Translations under genes and position numbers: made by a program | Notes under the pieces: model-generated | What the model saw: only the letters and a program-made list of their open reading frames with translations | What the model was told of the DNA's origin: nothing | Databases searched by the model: none | Assembly (NCBI RefSeq): GCF_020447205.1 | Contig: NZ_JAJAEL010000049.1 | Coordinates: 159,956 to 223,955, forward strand | Reading direction: 5' to 3' | Source of the DNA: Thalassolituus alkanivorans | GTDB taxonomy: Bacteria > Pseudomonadota > Gammaproteobacteria > Pseudomonadales > Oceanobacteraceae | DNA: 64,000 nucleotides | Part shown: in pieces, positions 54,201-62,921 of the stretch | How positions within the stretch are numbered: the stretch's first letter is position 1 | How the letters are laid out: each line of letters begins with the position of its first letter

Positions 54201-56214
54201 CCAGCAGGGTTTTCACCGACTCGCGTGACAACGAACGGTCTTCGTTGGCTTCTTTTGCCACGCCGACCAGATTATTGATGAAGTTGTCGTACAGCTGACC
54301 AAACACCAGCATGTTCTGACACACCTGGCTGAACTCGTAACGCAGTTCGTCATGCAGAATGGCATCCAGAATGGTGATATCCGGGTGTGCCGGGTTCTGA
54401 ATGTTTTCCTGACGGAACTGAATGTAAGGGGCCAGTGCTTCTTCAATGATGCGACGGTTGGCTTCCACTTTGATGCTGGCAATGCTGTTGGCCAGTGCTT
54501 CGGTACGGGTGGAGAGTTTTAAATCCGCGCGGATATGATCCGGAATCAGCTCATCTTTGAGGATGCTGTTCAGAGCGGTTGCCAGTGACTGCTTCAGTGC
54601 GCCTTTGGACTTCTCCTTGGCCAGGCCCTGAGTCAGTTCCTGACGGGTTTCGTGCGGCAGTTGCTCGCGAATGTAAGCGGCCAGCGGATGCGGGTTCTTT
54701 TCTACGAACTCAGCCACGGCAACGGCATCGAGGATGTCATTGGCGCGCAGCAGGAAACGGCTCTGCTTGTAGTCTTCAAGGTAATCCATCAGTCCCTGGA
54801 AATTAACCGAGGCATCGGATTTCCAGCGGTTAAACAGATACAAACCGAGGTTAAAGCACAGTTCCTGCTTGGCTTTTAAGTAATTGTTCTTGGGCTCACC
54901 GAAGAACAGACGGGCGATGGTGCTGCGGCTCTCGTCACGGTCTTCGTACTTACTCCAGAAGTTTTTCCAGCTTCTGTGCAGGTTGTCGTCATAGACGATT
55001 TTTTCCGGTGCCTGCAGCCAGTTCTGGAATTTGCGCTTGGATTCACGCTGCAGACGGGACTGCAGCTGGCCTTCCGGTACTTCTTTTTCTGCCAGGCGAC
55101 CGTAGTTTTCCAGTGTTGTGGAATGAATACGGCGGCGCAGGGTGAGGTAGCGGGTGTAGCGATAGGTCAGGCCGAACAGGTTGATATGCTCGGTCGGAGT
55201 CTGGGCAAGGAAGAAGTTAGAGTCTTTCTGCAGCTTTTCCAGTTTTTCTGATGGGCGCAGGAAACGTTCAACACTGCGCTGATAATGGTCCATCAGATAT
55301 TTGCTGTGACGGGCAAACTCGGCGGCACTGGCTTCGATGGATTCGATACCGGTGGTAATGGCCTGATGCAGGTTGAAACGCTTTTCGTCAGCATCGGTCG
55401 GGGCGTAATCGATGATGCCATCGATAATCCCGGCTTCACGCAATTCAAAACCGGATACGCCAACGTACTTGGCACATTCCTGCCAGGACAGGTTGTATTT
55501 ACGTGCAATGGACGCCAGACCCTGCGGCTGAATGGTGTTGAAAATACCATCACGCACGCTGAGCAGAATATTGGTGGTTGCCAGCGGGATTGCACCGCCG
55601 GAATAACCGGCACCCCAGATAATACCGAGGGTTGGCACATCATTGTTGGCCATTTCGGTAATCAGGTGGGAGATGCTGTGTGCCTGGTTGCCGGCATTCG
55701 CGGCTTCACCGGCATCGGCTCCGGGGGTGTCGATAAAGGTAACAATCGGCATGGCGCGACGGGCAAAGGCACGGGCCTGCTGGGCGGCACGGTTGTGATG
55801 CTGTGGCTGCCACGCACCGTTGGCGTGTTCACGGTTCTGGCAGATAAAACCAACGCGGCGTACATGACCACCAAAGTCCATATCGGCCTCGGCGCAGTAC
55901 AGCGGGCCGTCTTCTACTTCGGTGATAACACGCAGCACCAGATGCTGTACCACAGCTTTAGCGCCCATGCGGCTGTTGCTTTCGCTGGGCGCGACGATCT
56001 GTTCAATATAATTGTCGATATTCAGGCCACGCAGGCGCTCAAGTTCGGCCTCGCAGCGTTCCGGAGAGATCAGCCCTTTAACGCTCTGATCAACGGCGTT
56101 ATCTTCGTATTCCGGAAACAGGGAAAAGTCGGCAGACAGCTGTTCTGCTTTCTGGAACAGCTGGTCGATATGTTTGGATATGGCGTTTCCTGTTGAAACC
56201 TGTTGCTCTGTCAT
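51292..56214 (-). CDS. Single-chain acetyl-CoA carboxylase (CT-alpha, CT-beta, BC, BCCP)
   Basis: About 1640 residues in which all functions of the usual four-subunit enzyme lie in one chain. CT-alpha-like ~90-310 (FIDTPGADAGEAANAGNQ, GAGYSGGAIPLA); a long helical linker ~330-830; CT-beta-like ~840-1000 (GVITGIGTIKIG, CFVSSGGMQTKEGAAALFSM, FGDCTGGAQASFV) without the four-Cys zinc ribbon of AccD; biotin carboxylase ~1055-1500 (VHGGGGKGIQVV, LRDCSVQRNNQKIFEE, MEMNTRLQVEHPVTEL); biotinyl domain with Lys ~1584 in MEAMKMF. It would make malonyl-CoA for fatty-acid synthesis, but a related acyl-CoA substrate is possible. Start uncertain: ATG 56214 is chosen, ATGs at 56289/56286 are the alternative. 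fabB lies 130 bases upstream. Confidence 0.87.
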   Translation of the reverse strand: MTEQQVSTGNAISKHIDQLFQKAEQLSADFSLFPEYEDNAVDQSVKGLISPERCEAELERLRGLNIDNYIEQIVAPSESNSRMGAKAVVQHLVLRVITEVEDGPLYCAEADMDFGGHVRRVGFICQNREHANGAWQPQHHNRAAQQARAFARRAMPIVTFIDTPGADAGEAANAGNQAHSISHLITEMANNDVPTLGIIWGAGYSGGAIPLATTNILLSVRDGIFNTIQPQGLASIARKYNLSWQECAKYVGVSGFELREAGIIDGIIDYAPTDADEKRFNLHQAITTGIESIEASAAEFARHSKYLMDHYQRSVERFLRPSEKLEKLQKDSNFFLAQTPTEHINLFGLTYRYTRYLTLRRRIHSTTLENYGRLAEKEVPEGQLQSRLQRESKRKFQNWLQAPEKIVYDDNLHRSWKNFWSKYEDRDESRSTIARLFFGEPKNNYLKAKQELCFNLGLYLFNRWKSDASVNFQGLMDYLEDYKQSRFLLRANDILDAVAVAEFVEKNPHPLAAYIREQLPHETRQELTQGLAKEKSKGALKQSLATALNSILKDELIPDHIRADLKLSTRTEALANSIASIKVEANRRIIEEALAPYIQFRQENIQNPAHPDITILDAILHDELRYEFSQVCQNMLVFGQLYDNFINNLVGVAKEANEDRSLSRESVKTLLEKSLAEATEGDSYTAQERESFNHWLSYFIKSNQRGDFLKSVEEWKKLAFPRLSDTLFVVITFIFEKLLPEYHEAEQDGKTYNGRINPVSIGRRKDFWNRLTMAYHDLLIQQVLDDTKRQKKTSAQAIIDRFFNDFEELNASLMSADPVAFPGFRSSIEGALKKDIKPCGVITGIGTIKIGEREQQVGALVSNLDFQAGAFDMASAEKFCKLMVECARLQLPIVCFVSSGGMQTKEGAAALFSMAVVNDRITRFVRDNDLPIVIFGFGDCTGGAQASFVTHPLAQTYYFSGTNMPFAGQIVVPSYLPSTCTLSNYLSVSPKSMDGLVSHPFFDDLDDRLRAIDPDMPVARFSVDDVLDRVLQGYVTAERMAPDTGANASKLKKYGKIDKVLIHARGCTAVKLIRKAQENDIKVILIASDPDMESVPVDMLGPEDRVVCIGGNTPDESYLNAKSVLRIAHHENVDALHPGIGFLSESSQFAALCGNHDINFVGPPVSSMETMGNKSNAINTAMRVNVPVVPGSHGILTSSANAAAVADEIGYPVLLKAVHGGGGKGIQVVHSPDKIHALFHQISTEAKAAFGNGDVYLEKYVTSLRHIEVQVLRDSHGNTKILGLRDCSVQRNNQKIFEESGSTMLPRDLEQAAYDFAAKLADAVKYVGAGTVEFIFDLHANTIYFMEMNTRLQVEHPVTELVSGIDIVSTQFRIAEGDSIADLKPVSKGYAIEVRVNAEKAVRKGDDVEFVPTPGLIRDCVLPEEDYIELIAMAAPGKQVSPFYDSMVVQIICYGKDRNDTIAKMREYLERVRITGVCTNIPLLKRVLDDKVFQDGVYDTTYLPQFLDRIDVDALIKDIEDAADMSANAVDAAALKIEGSDELKVLSPSTSIFYGSSSPSEPAFVKEGDIIGVDQTLCLMEAMKMFTPLSLKQFNRAGTELYPAGQKFKVTRIMNSDGQQVNQGDLLFVVKPVSSSENAA

Positions 56215-56418
56215 CGTTACTACATTCCATAATGTGCCGATATTCAATCGGGCCGGCCTGAATCGGATGTCGCGGAACCAGCCCATCATGCCTCTGTAAA
56301 ACTACCGCACAGCCAGAAAACTGACCGTGTGCGGATTAACAGGGGGCATTAGTAAAACCTAAAAAGTCTTTCTTGAATATCACTAATAACCAGTAAAAGC
56401 GACTCAGTACACGTTTTT

Positions 56419-57630
56419 TCAGAGGGACTGAAAAATCAGGGTCGCGTTGGTCCCACCGAAGCCAAAGCTGTTCGACATCACGGTTTTAAGCGCAGCGTCG
56501 CGGTTTTCGGTCACGATGGGGAAACCAGCTGCGCCTTCGTCTTTTTCGGTGATGTTGGCACTGCCGGTAATAAAACCGTGCTTCAGCATCAGCAGGCTGT
56601 AGATCGCCTCCTGTACCCCGGCGGCACCCAGAGAGTGACCGGTCAGAGATTTGGTTGAGCTGATTGGCGGTACTTTGTCGCCGAAGGCCTGGCCTACGGC
56701 GCGCAGTTCGGTAATGTCACCCGCTGGCGTGCTGGTGCCGTGGGTGTTCAGATAATCAATGGTAGGGTTGCCTGCCATTGCCAGCGCATCCTGCATGCAG
56801 CGCACGGCACCTTCGCCGGACGGCGCAACCATGTCAGCACCGTCGGAAGTGGCCGCATAGCCGATCAGTTCAGCGTAAATAGTCGCGCCACGGGCAACGG
56901 CGTGTTCGTATTCTTCCAGTACCAGCATGCCGCCGCCGCCAGCGATGACGAAACCGTCACGGGTGGCATCGTAAGGGCGGGATGCAGTCTCCGCAGCGTC
57001 GTTGTATTTGCTCGACAGAGCGCCCATGGCATCAAACTGCATGGTCAGAGACCAGTGTTCTTCTTCGCCGCCACCGGCGAAAACGATGTCCTGCTTGCCC
57101 CACTGAATCAGTTCCATCGCATGACCGATGCAGTGTGCACTCGTGGCACAGGCGGAGGTCATGGAGTAGTTCACACCTTTAATAGAGAACGGCGTTGCCA
57201 GGTTGGCAGATACGGTGCTACCCATGGTGCGGGTTACGCGGTATGGGCCGACCTTACGGATGCCTTTTTCGCGCAGAATATCGACGGATTCAACGATATC
57301 GCTGGAAGACGCACCGCCGGAGCCGGCAACCAGACCGGTACGGGGATTGCTGACCATCTCAGCGGTCAGGCCGGAATCTTCAATGGCTTCGCGCATGGAT
57401 AAATAAGAATAAGCCGCGGAGTCACCCATAAAACGCTTCAGCTTGCGATCGATGACCTCATCCAGATCAATGTGCGGTTTGCCGGCGACGTGGCTGCGGA
57501 AGCCGAGTTCGGCGTATTCCGGCATATAGCTGATACCAGAGCGCTGTGCCCGCAGGGATGCCAGTACCTCATCTTTGTTATTACCCAGACAACCTACGAT
57601 TCCTAAACCTGTAACCACAACTCGACGCAT
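56419..57630 (-). CDS. fabB: 3-oxoacyl-ACP synthase I
   Basis: 403 residues, collinear with E. coli FabB (406). Active-site Cys in [11 protein letters not shown] (~163), His in [11 protein letters not shown] (~298) and His in [19 protein letters not shown] (~333). Near-identity in [19 protein letters not shown] and [13 protein letters not shown] places it with FabB rather than FabF. It elongates acyl-ACP, including the unsaturated branch. fabA is not adjacent. On the same strand as the fused carboxylase, possibly co-transcribed; a divergent small HTH-like gene lies 177 bases upstream. Confidence 0.95.
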   Translation of the reverse strand: MRRVVVTGLGIVGCLGNNKDEVLASLRAQRSGISYMPEYAELGFRSHVAGKPHIDLDEVIDRKLKRFMGDSAAYSYLSMREAIEDSGLTAEMVSNPRTGLVAGSGGASSSDIVESVDILREKGIRKVGPYRVTRTMGSTVSANLATPFSIKGVNYSMTSACATSAHCIGHAMELIQWGKQDIVFAGGGEEEHWSLTMQFDAMGALSSKYNDAAETASRPYDATRDGFVIAGGGGMLVLEEYEHAVARGATIYAELIGYAATSDGADMVAPSGEGAVRCMQDALAMAGNPTIDYLNTHGTSTPAGDITELRAVGQAFGDKVPPISSTKSLTGHSLGAAGVQEAIYSLLMLKHGFITGSANITEKDEGAAGFPIVTENRDAALKTVMSNSFGFGGTNATLIFQSL

Positions 57631-57807
57631 AACTGATACTCTGATTCTTATTAACGAAATGAAATCCTGTACAGCCTATGACAGAAATATTGAGGTAATA
57701 TTTCAATCCTTTGGCGGCCACCACTATATAGCAGTCGTCAAAAAGGCATAAAGAAAAATATTGTTAACCAATAGTCTTTAATCAAAAGAAAAAGGGTTGT
57801 ATTAGTG

Positions 57808-58056
57808 ATGGCTGATCAAGATGTGCGCTGGAGCCGGGCGCAGAAGCTGATGTTGGAGAATGCATTGGATGTGGAGACCATGGCTGCTTGTCTGGGACAG
57901 GACGAGGATCGCATGCAGGCTATGTTAGGGGAAAAACCGACGCGGAAAATCACGGATGCCGTGGCGGCACAGATGGAGCAGACCTTTTCCAAGCCCAAAG
58001 GGTGGCTCGATCAGTCCGATGACGGCGGTATTACCTTTGACTTGTTTGGCGCCTGA
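57808..58056 (+). CDS. Small HTH-like DNA-binding protein
   Basis: 82 residues, mostly helical. The C-terminal half (AVAAQMEQTFSKPKGWLDQ) matches the ending of small Cro/CI-type regulators, and the first half (RAQKLMLENALDVETMAACL) could form the helix-turn-helix. No recognised name. ATG at 57808 follows AAAGGG; GTG at 57805 is an alternative. It is transcribed away from fabB, with an AT-rich 177-base gap between, so control of fabB and the carboxylase is an attractive inference. Confidence 0.6.
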   Translation: MADQDVRWSRAQKLMLENALDVETMAACLGQDEDRMQAMLGEKPTRKITDAVAAQMEQTFSKPKGWLDQSDDGGITFDLFGA

Positions 58057-58077
58057 TATCAGCAGAGTGCGGTAAGC

Positions 58078-58096
58078 CGGGGACGTTAACGCCCCC
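58078..58096. terminator. Hairpin between convergent genes
   Basis: CGGGG-A-CGTTAACG-CCCC: stem around a palindromic CGTTAACG centre, followed by a C-run, without T's. Weak as a terminator. Confidence 0.35.
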
Positions 58097-58105
58097 CCCG
58101 ACTAT

Positions 58106-58897
58106 TCAGTTTCCGGTGTCTTGCTGTCGCAACAGGCGCGCAAACGGCAACCAGATTTTGACCAGTGCGGTGATGACTGCAACCAGACTGGCGGCAATCG
58201 CCAGCGGATCTGTAAACGGATAGCCATCTTCATGAAAGGCCAGATAGCCTGAAGCCAGTGTCAGCAGCAGGGCACTGAATAATTTCCAGCCATGGGCCTG
58301 CAGCCAGTGCAAGCGATTGACCAGTGCAACGCTCAGACAGGCGAACAGCAGGCCGAAGGCACTGCCCACCAGAATATCCAGAGGCCAGTGCGCACCGACC
58401 ATCGCGCGGCTCAGCGCGGCCGCCAGTCCCAGCAGCAGAATCAACAGTCCAGCACTCAGGCGTTTGCTGTTCAGCCATAACAGGCCGGCACAGCTCAGTG
58501 CGGTAAAGGAATGGCCTGAGGGGAAGCTGTGTCCTTTCAGTACCGCGCCAATAATGGTGAAGCTGTCATGGCTGAGCACGGCGGCCGGACGGGCAACGTC
58601 CAGTGTACTTTTGAAAAAATGCACGAAAACCGCTCCCAGAATCAGCAGTACCAGCGACTGGGTCAGTAATAATGGCCGGTAACAGGCAGCAATCAGCAGC
58701 ACAGCAACGGCAAACAGCGTGTCGGCAACCAGCGTGAGATTGGCCCACAGCCAGTCAGGCAGTAGTCCGCCGGCGTGGTTCCACTGTAAAAACACCGCCT
58801 GGTTGGCGTTGCTCAGCCACAGCCATAATGCCGCGCTGAGCAACAGAGCAGCCAGAGTCAGTAGCGGAGTACTGCCCAGGGTCTGTTGCTGTGTCAT
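58106..58897 (-). CDS. PAP2-family lipid phosphatase
   Basis: 263 residues, about six hydrophobic helices. The three phosphatase motifs are intact: KSTLDVARP, FPSGHSF and SRAMVGAHWPLD. Such enzymes dephosphorylate undecaprenyl or other lipid pyrophosphates, or transfer phosphate to lipid A. Its ATG overlaps the stop of the glycosyltransferase gene upstream by 4 bases, so it is the last gene of that operon and may recycle the lipid carrier. Confidence 0.87.
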   Translation of the reverse strand: MTQQQTLGSTPLLTLAALLLSAALWLWLSNANQAVFLQWNHAGGLLPDWLWANLTLVADTLFAVAVLLIAACYRPLLLTQSLVLLILGAVFVHFFKSTLDVARPAAVLSHDSFTIIGAVLKGHSFPSGHSFTALSCAGLLWLNSKRLSAGLLILLLGLAAALSRAMVGAHWPLDILVGSAFGLLFACLSVALVNRLHWLQAHGWKLFSALLLTLASGYLAFHEDGYPFTDPLAIAASLVAVITALVKIWLPFARLLRQQDTGN

Positions 58898-60504
58898 GGC
58901 TGCTCCACAGCGGATGCCGGTGCAGGTTCAGACTCAGAGGCTGGTGCAGCAATACGGCGCACAATCTGAATCGGACCCGACTGGAACAGCACATCATAGT
59001 ATTCGTTGTCTTTGGCTAAGCGGTCTTCACGGCCAAAGCCGACCTCGCCAATGTTCAGTGGGCGGCGGTGCGTCACTTTATTCAGATAAACGTTGAAGCT
59101 CGGCATATCGATGGACTGGGTGTAGACCGGTTCGTTCAGTGTCTTGGCAAACTGTGCCGCTTCCCACACCGGGCGCTGCTGGGCTTCGCTGAAAGCCGGT
59201 ACAAACAGAAACCAGACAAAGATCGTCTGCACGCCACCAACCATGACCAGGCGGCTCCATAACGGATAGCGGCGCCACAGAATCAGGGTCAGGCTGACGA
59301 TGCCGGCCAGCGCAGCCAGAATGGCGAAGTCCTGATTAAAGTAATGGCCGGCGCGCTGGGCGACGGCAATCTCAATCGGGTTGGTCAGACGTTGTTCGGC
59401 CACCGGAATCAGCAGCGGGAACGCGACCATTACACCAAACAGCAGAGCCGGGAACAGCAGGGCGAACCAGCGGTTCTGCAGCCAGGCGTGGTAGCGCGCC
59501 ATCAGGATTACCAGCGGGGTGCAGCCATACAGGATGTAGTGCGGCAGCTTGGTGCTGGCCAGACTGAATAACACCAGCACCACCAGAAACCAGATCCACA
59601 GGAAAGCATCCAGCGGGTCTTTGCCCGGCAGAATGTTGCGAACAGACGGAACAATACGCAGCAGCAGGGCACCGAACGGCGCCAGCACAAAAGGCAACAC
59701 CAGCGGGTAGAACAGGAAGCCACCGTCGTGGCCTTCCATCGCATTGTTGAAGCGGTTGACGTTGTGCTTGAGGAAGAAGCCATCAATAAAGGCCTGTCCC
59801 TGTGCCTGATATTCAAGGATGTACCAGGGCGCGGCGATGGCGACAAACAGAATCCAGCCGGGAATAAAAAATATGGCGCGCAGAAATTCTGCCCGCAGGC
59901 CCTGGCTCAGGTAAAACAGTGCGGCCACCATAAAGGGAATGGCAACGGCCACGGGCCCTTTGGTCAGTACACCCAGTGCCATCAGTGCGTAAATCGCAAC
60001 CAGCAGGCTGTTGGCGGGCTGGCGGCTGTAGCTGTACATCAGCAGCAGCGTGGTGGCCAGCAGGGCGTTGAGTAAGGCATCGGCGGTCGCAACGTGGGCG
60101 ATCATATTAATGCCCAGGCTGGCGGCAGCGATCAGCGCTGCAATGATGGCGGTTTTTTCATCCAGATGGCGGCGTACAAAAGCGAATATGGCCAGTGTCC
60201 AGCCCAGACCGGCCAGCGCCGATGGCAGGCGGAAAGCCCAGACTTCGGTGCCGAATACCGAGATAGACGCGGCCTGCAGCCAATAAATCAAGATTGGTTT
60301 GTCGAAACGCACCCGGTCGTTAAGCCAGGTGGTGATGAAATCGCCGCGCTCAAACATGCCGCGGGTCGCCTCGCTGAAGGCGCCCTCGTCATGATCAAAC
60401 AGCAGATACCCATTGAGGTTGGCAAAGAAAAACCCCACCAGAACCAGCAGCAGCCACAGTGGCATCTGCAGGCCTGGCAGGCGGTAATGCAACTTAGCTG
60501 GCAT
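58894..60504 (-). CDS. GT39/ArnT-like glycosyltransferase
   Basis: 536 residues, about 12 membrane helices and a C-terminal periplasmic domain. After helix 1 lies GYLLFDHDEGAFSEATRGMF with the essential acidic pair (HDE), as in ArnT/PMT enzymes, and then FDKPILIYWLQ. It probably transfers a sugar from a polyprenyl-phosphate donor to a lipid or protein outside the inner membrane. The ATG at 60504 (overlap of 11 bases with the GT2 stop) is preferred to an upstream ATG at 60606. Together with the GT2 enzyme and PAP2 protein it forms a compact operon. Acceptor unknown. Confidence 0.82.
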   Translation of the reverse strand: MPAKLHYRLPGLQMPLWLLLVLVGFFFANLNGYLLFDHDEGAFSEATRGMFERGDFITTWLNDRVRFDKPILIYWLQAASISVFGTEVWAFRLPSALAGLGWTLAIFAFVRRHLDEKTAIIAALIAAASLGINMIAHVATADALLNALLATTLLLMYSYSRQPANSLLVAIYALMALGVLTKGPVAVAIPFMVAALFYLSQGLRAEFLRAIFFIPGWILFVAIAAPWYILEYQAQGQAFIDGFFLKHNVNRFNNAMEGHDGGFLFYPLVLPFVLAPFGALLLRIVPSVRNILPGKDPLDAFLWIWFLVVLVLFSLASTKLPHYILYGCTPLVILMARYHAWLQNRWFALLFPALLFGVMVAFPLLIPVAEQRLTNPIEIAVAQRAGHYFNQDFAILAALAGIVSLTLILWRRYPLWSRLVMVGGVQTIFVWFLFVPAFSEAQQRPVWEAAQFAKTLNEPVYTQSIDMPSFNVYLNKVTHRRPLNIGEVGFGREDRLAKDNEYYDVLFQSGPIQIVRRIAAPASESEPAPASAVEQP

Positions 60505-61597
60505 GCTGATCGTCACCACCTGAGGGGTTGGCCTCTGTTGGGGTAGTGGTTGCAGCGGTTGCTGTGTTTCGTTCCTGATTCCAGCCTGGTTCGCCTTTGT
60601 CGGCATCGGCCGCAGGATGGTAGATCACATACTGCTGGCGCTGGGATGATTCAAAGTAAGTACGTGAAATCAGCTCCGACAATACGCCGGTGGTGAGAAA
60701 TTGCAGGGCGGCAATGACACAGACCACAGCAATTAAAAACAGCGGGCGGTTGCCGATGTCTTCACCCAGAATAAATTTCACAAAGGCCAGGTAGGTCATC
60801 ATCAGACCACCCATCGAGCCCAGCGCCAGACCGATTGAGCCAAAAAAGTGGCCCGGACGGGCGCGGTAACGCATAAAGAAGTACACCGACAACAGGTCGA
60901 GGATCACGCGGAAGGTGCGCGAAATGCCGTATTTGGACTCACCGGCCACCCGTGCATTGTGGGTTACCACAATTTCGCCGATACGGCTCGGCGGCACAAC
61001 CGCAGCCACCCATGCCGGAATAAAGCGGTGCATTTCACCATACAGACGAACCTGTTTGATGACCGAAGACTTGTAAATTTTCAGCGAGCAGCCGTAATCG
61101 TTGATGCGCACGCCAGTGATTTTACCAATCAGACGATTGGCGATACGTGACGGAATCTTACGCAGCACCAGATCGTCCTTGCGGTTTTTACGCCAGCCGG
61201 TGAGCAGATCCAGATCATTCTCCAGCAGATGGTCGACCATGCGCGGAATATCGGCCGGGTCGTTCTGCAGATCGCCATCGAGGGTTGCGATCAGATAGCC
61301 ACGGGCTTCATCAATACCGGCCTGCATTGCGGCGGTCTGGCCGAAGTTACGGCGCAGCTCAACCACGCGCACGTGGCTGCCGTATTTTTCGGATTCTTTT
61401 TTCAGAGCCTGAGGCGTGCCGTCGGTACTGCCATCATCAACGACCAGAAGCTCCCAGTCGCCGTTATAGCTGGCAAGTCCTTCATGCACGCGCGCGACCA
61501 TAGGGCCAACGTTTTCGATCTCGTTGTACATGGGGATCACTACAGACAGTGAAGGCTTCTTGTTTGCCGCTGATGTATTTGCCTCAGTCAAGGTCAT
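60494..61597 (-). CDS. GT2 glycosyltransferase, ArnC/DPM1-like
   Basis: 367 residues. N-terminal GT-A domain ~10-235: SLSVVIPMYNEIENV, VDDGSTDGTPQALK, RNFGQTAAMQAG, LDGDLQNDP. Two C-terminal helices (~265-290 and 300-325). This is the polyprenyl-phosphate glycosyltransferase type that makes the membrane-bound donor for GT39/ArnT enzymes, whose gene follows. The C-tail (~340-367) is low-complexity with Thr/Ala. The ATG at 61597 is chosen over an upstream one at 61702. Confidence 0.85.
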   Translation of the reverse strand: MTLTEANTSAANKKPSLSVVIPMYNEIENVGPMVARVHEGLASYNGDWELLVVDDGSTDGTPQALKKESEKYGSHVRVVELRRNFGQTAAMQAGIDEARGYLIATLDGDLQNDPADIPRMVDHLLENDLDLLTGWRKNRKDDLVLRKIPSRIANRLIGKITGVRINDYGCSLKIYKSSVIKQVRLYGEMHRFIPAWVAAVVPPSRIGEIVVTHNARVAGESKYGISRTFRVILDLLSVYFFMRYRARPGHFFGSIGLALGSMGGLMMTYLAFVKFILGEDIGNRPLFLIAVVCVIAALQFLTTGVLSELISRTYFESSQRQQYVIYHPAADADKGEPGWNQERNTATAATTTPTEANPSGGDDQHAS

Positions 61598-61800
61598 TAC
61601 CACTCTGTAAAAAGGAATTGCGGGCGCCATGAGCCGGTTTGATAACGCCAAAACCGGTGCAGCCACAGCGCGCGATGTAAAAAGAACCGCGATCATACCC
61701 AAAAGGGGATGACAGGAAAATAACGAGCACTGCTGCTGGCAAAAACTCAGTGTGCCATCCCGCAGTGCTATAGCTGCCGAACTTTATGTCGGCTGGAGCT

Positions 61801-62736
61801 TTATCCGTTGTTGTTAGCCGTTGCCGGCATCTTCAGACGCTGGGTCAGAAGCGTAATCAGAGCGGTCAGCAGCAGCGTGCTGCCGAGTACAAACAGATGC
61901 AGGTTCACCGCGGCGGCCAGTGCTTTGGCGTGATCAATACCCCAGGGTAAAAGGCCCGCGAGTACACCGGCTTCGTAGGTGCCGGCACCGGCCACACCAT
62001 GAATCGGTAAAACACTGCTCAGCTCGCCGGTGGTCGCGCCCATCCAGCTCTGGCTGTAAGGCAGATTCAGAAACTGCGCCAAAAGCCAGGCATAGACCGC
62101 CAGCTTCAGTGCCCAGTTGATCAGGGTCCAGAACAGCGCGCGGGCGAAGCTCCAGGGCGATTTGGGCAGGGCGTGCATCAGCTCGGCGCCACGGTTGGCC
62201 AGTTTGCTGGGGTGCGCCAGAAGAAAACGGTTGAGAGCATTCTGCAGTGGCAGTACCAGCAGCGGTGCGGTCAGCAGGGCAGCAGCCAGCAGCAGTTTGA
62301 CGCTGTTGCCGACGTCCAGCTGGGTGTGCAGTGACAGCGCAGCGAGCACCAGCAGGGCGTACAGATCGAGCAGACGCAGCCACAATAATGCCGGGCCGCT
62401 GTGACGATAGGGCACATCGAAGTGCTGTTTCATCAGCAGAGGGAAGGCCGTTTCGCCGCTGCGCATTGGCAGCATATTATTGAAGAAGTTATGCAGCACG
62501 GTGATGCGTGTCAGGCGGATAAACTGGCCGCGGCATTGCTGCCAGAAAAAGTCGTAGAAGCGCAGTGCGCGCAGCAGATAGCTCAGCAGCATCAGCAGCA
62601 TGGCGATGGCAACCTGTTGCGGGGCGATGCTCTGCCAGCTCTGCACAACGGCGCTCCAGCCATAGCTGCGCTCAACCAGCCAGATCAGGGCCAGTAATAA
62701 GGTCAGCCCCAGCCAGAATTTCCACGATTTGAACAC
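61801..62736 (-). CDS. Lysylphosphatidylglycerol-synthase-TM / UPF0104 family protein
   Basis: About 311 residues, eight or so hydrophobic helices. Family features: LSYLLRALRFYDFFW, the MRSGETAFPLLMK segment, VLPIHGVAGAGTYEAGV. This domain is the flippase part of MprF and also occurs alone (AglD/YbhN-type), where it is linked to lipid translocation. GTG at 62736 has GAGG seven bases upstream; the frame extends to an ATG at 62799 that overlaps a possible promoter (TTGACA). Between the GT2 gene and waaC on the minus strand, so it may flip the glycolipid. Confidence 0.75.
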   Translation of the reverse strand: MFKSWKFWLGLTLLLALIWLVERSYGWSAVVQSWQSIAPQQVAIAMLLMLLSYLLRALRFYDFFWQQCRGQFIRLTRITVLHNFFNNMLPMRSGETAFPLLMKQHFDVPYRHSGPALLWLRLLDLYALLVLAALSLHTQLDVGNSVKLLLAAALLTAPLLVLPLQNALNRFLLAHPSKLANRGAELMHALPKSPWSFARALFWTLINWALKLAVYAWLLAQFLNLPYSQSWMGATTGELSSVLPIHGVAGAGTYEAGVLAGLLPWGIDHAKALAAAVNLHLFVLGSTLLLTALITLLTQRLKMPATANNNG

Positions 62737-62921
62737 AGTGCAGCCTCGCGCTTGGTAAAGGCCGGCATGGTTGCCGTCGCCCGGTGTATTGTCAAGCAAG
62801 GAGGGCGGGGTTTTGCTGTGCGGTCGTTTGAATCACCGCTGGCTTGGTATAAAGTGCGCTCCCGAAAAAGAATAAGCCCGGGGCCCTGGCCGGGCAGCCG
62901 TTTCTGTGATGGAGAATTGCC

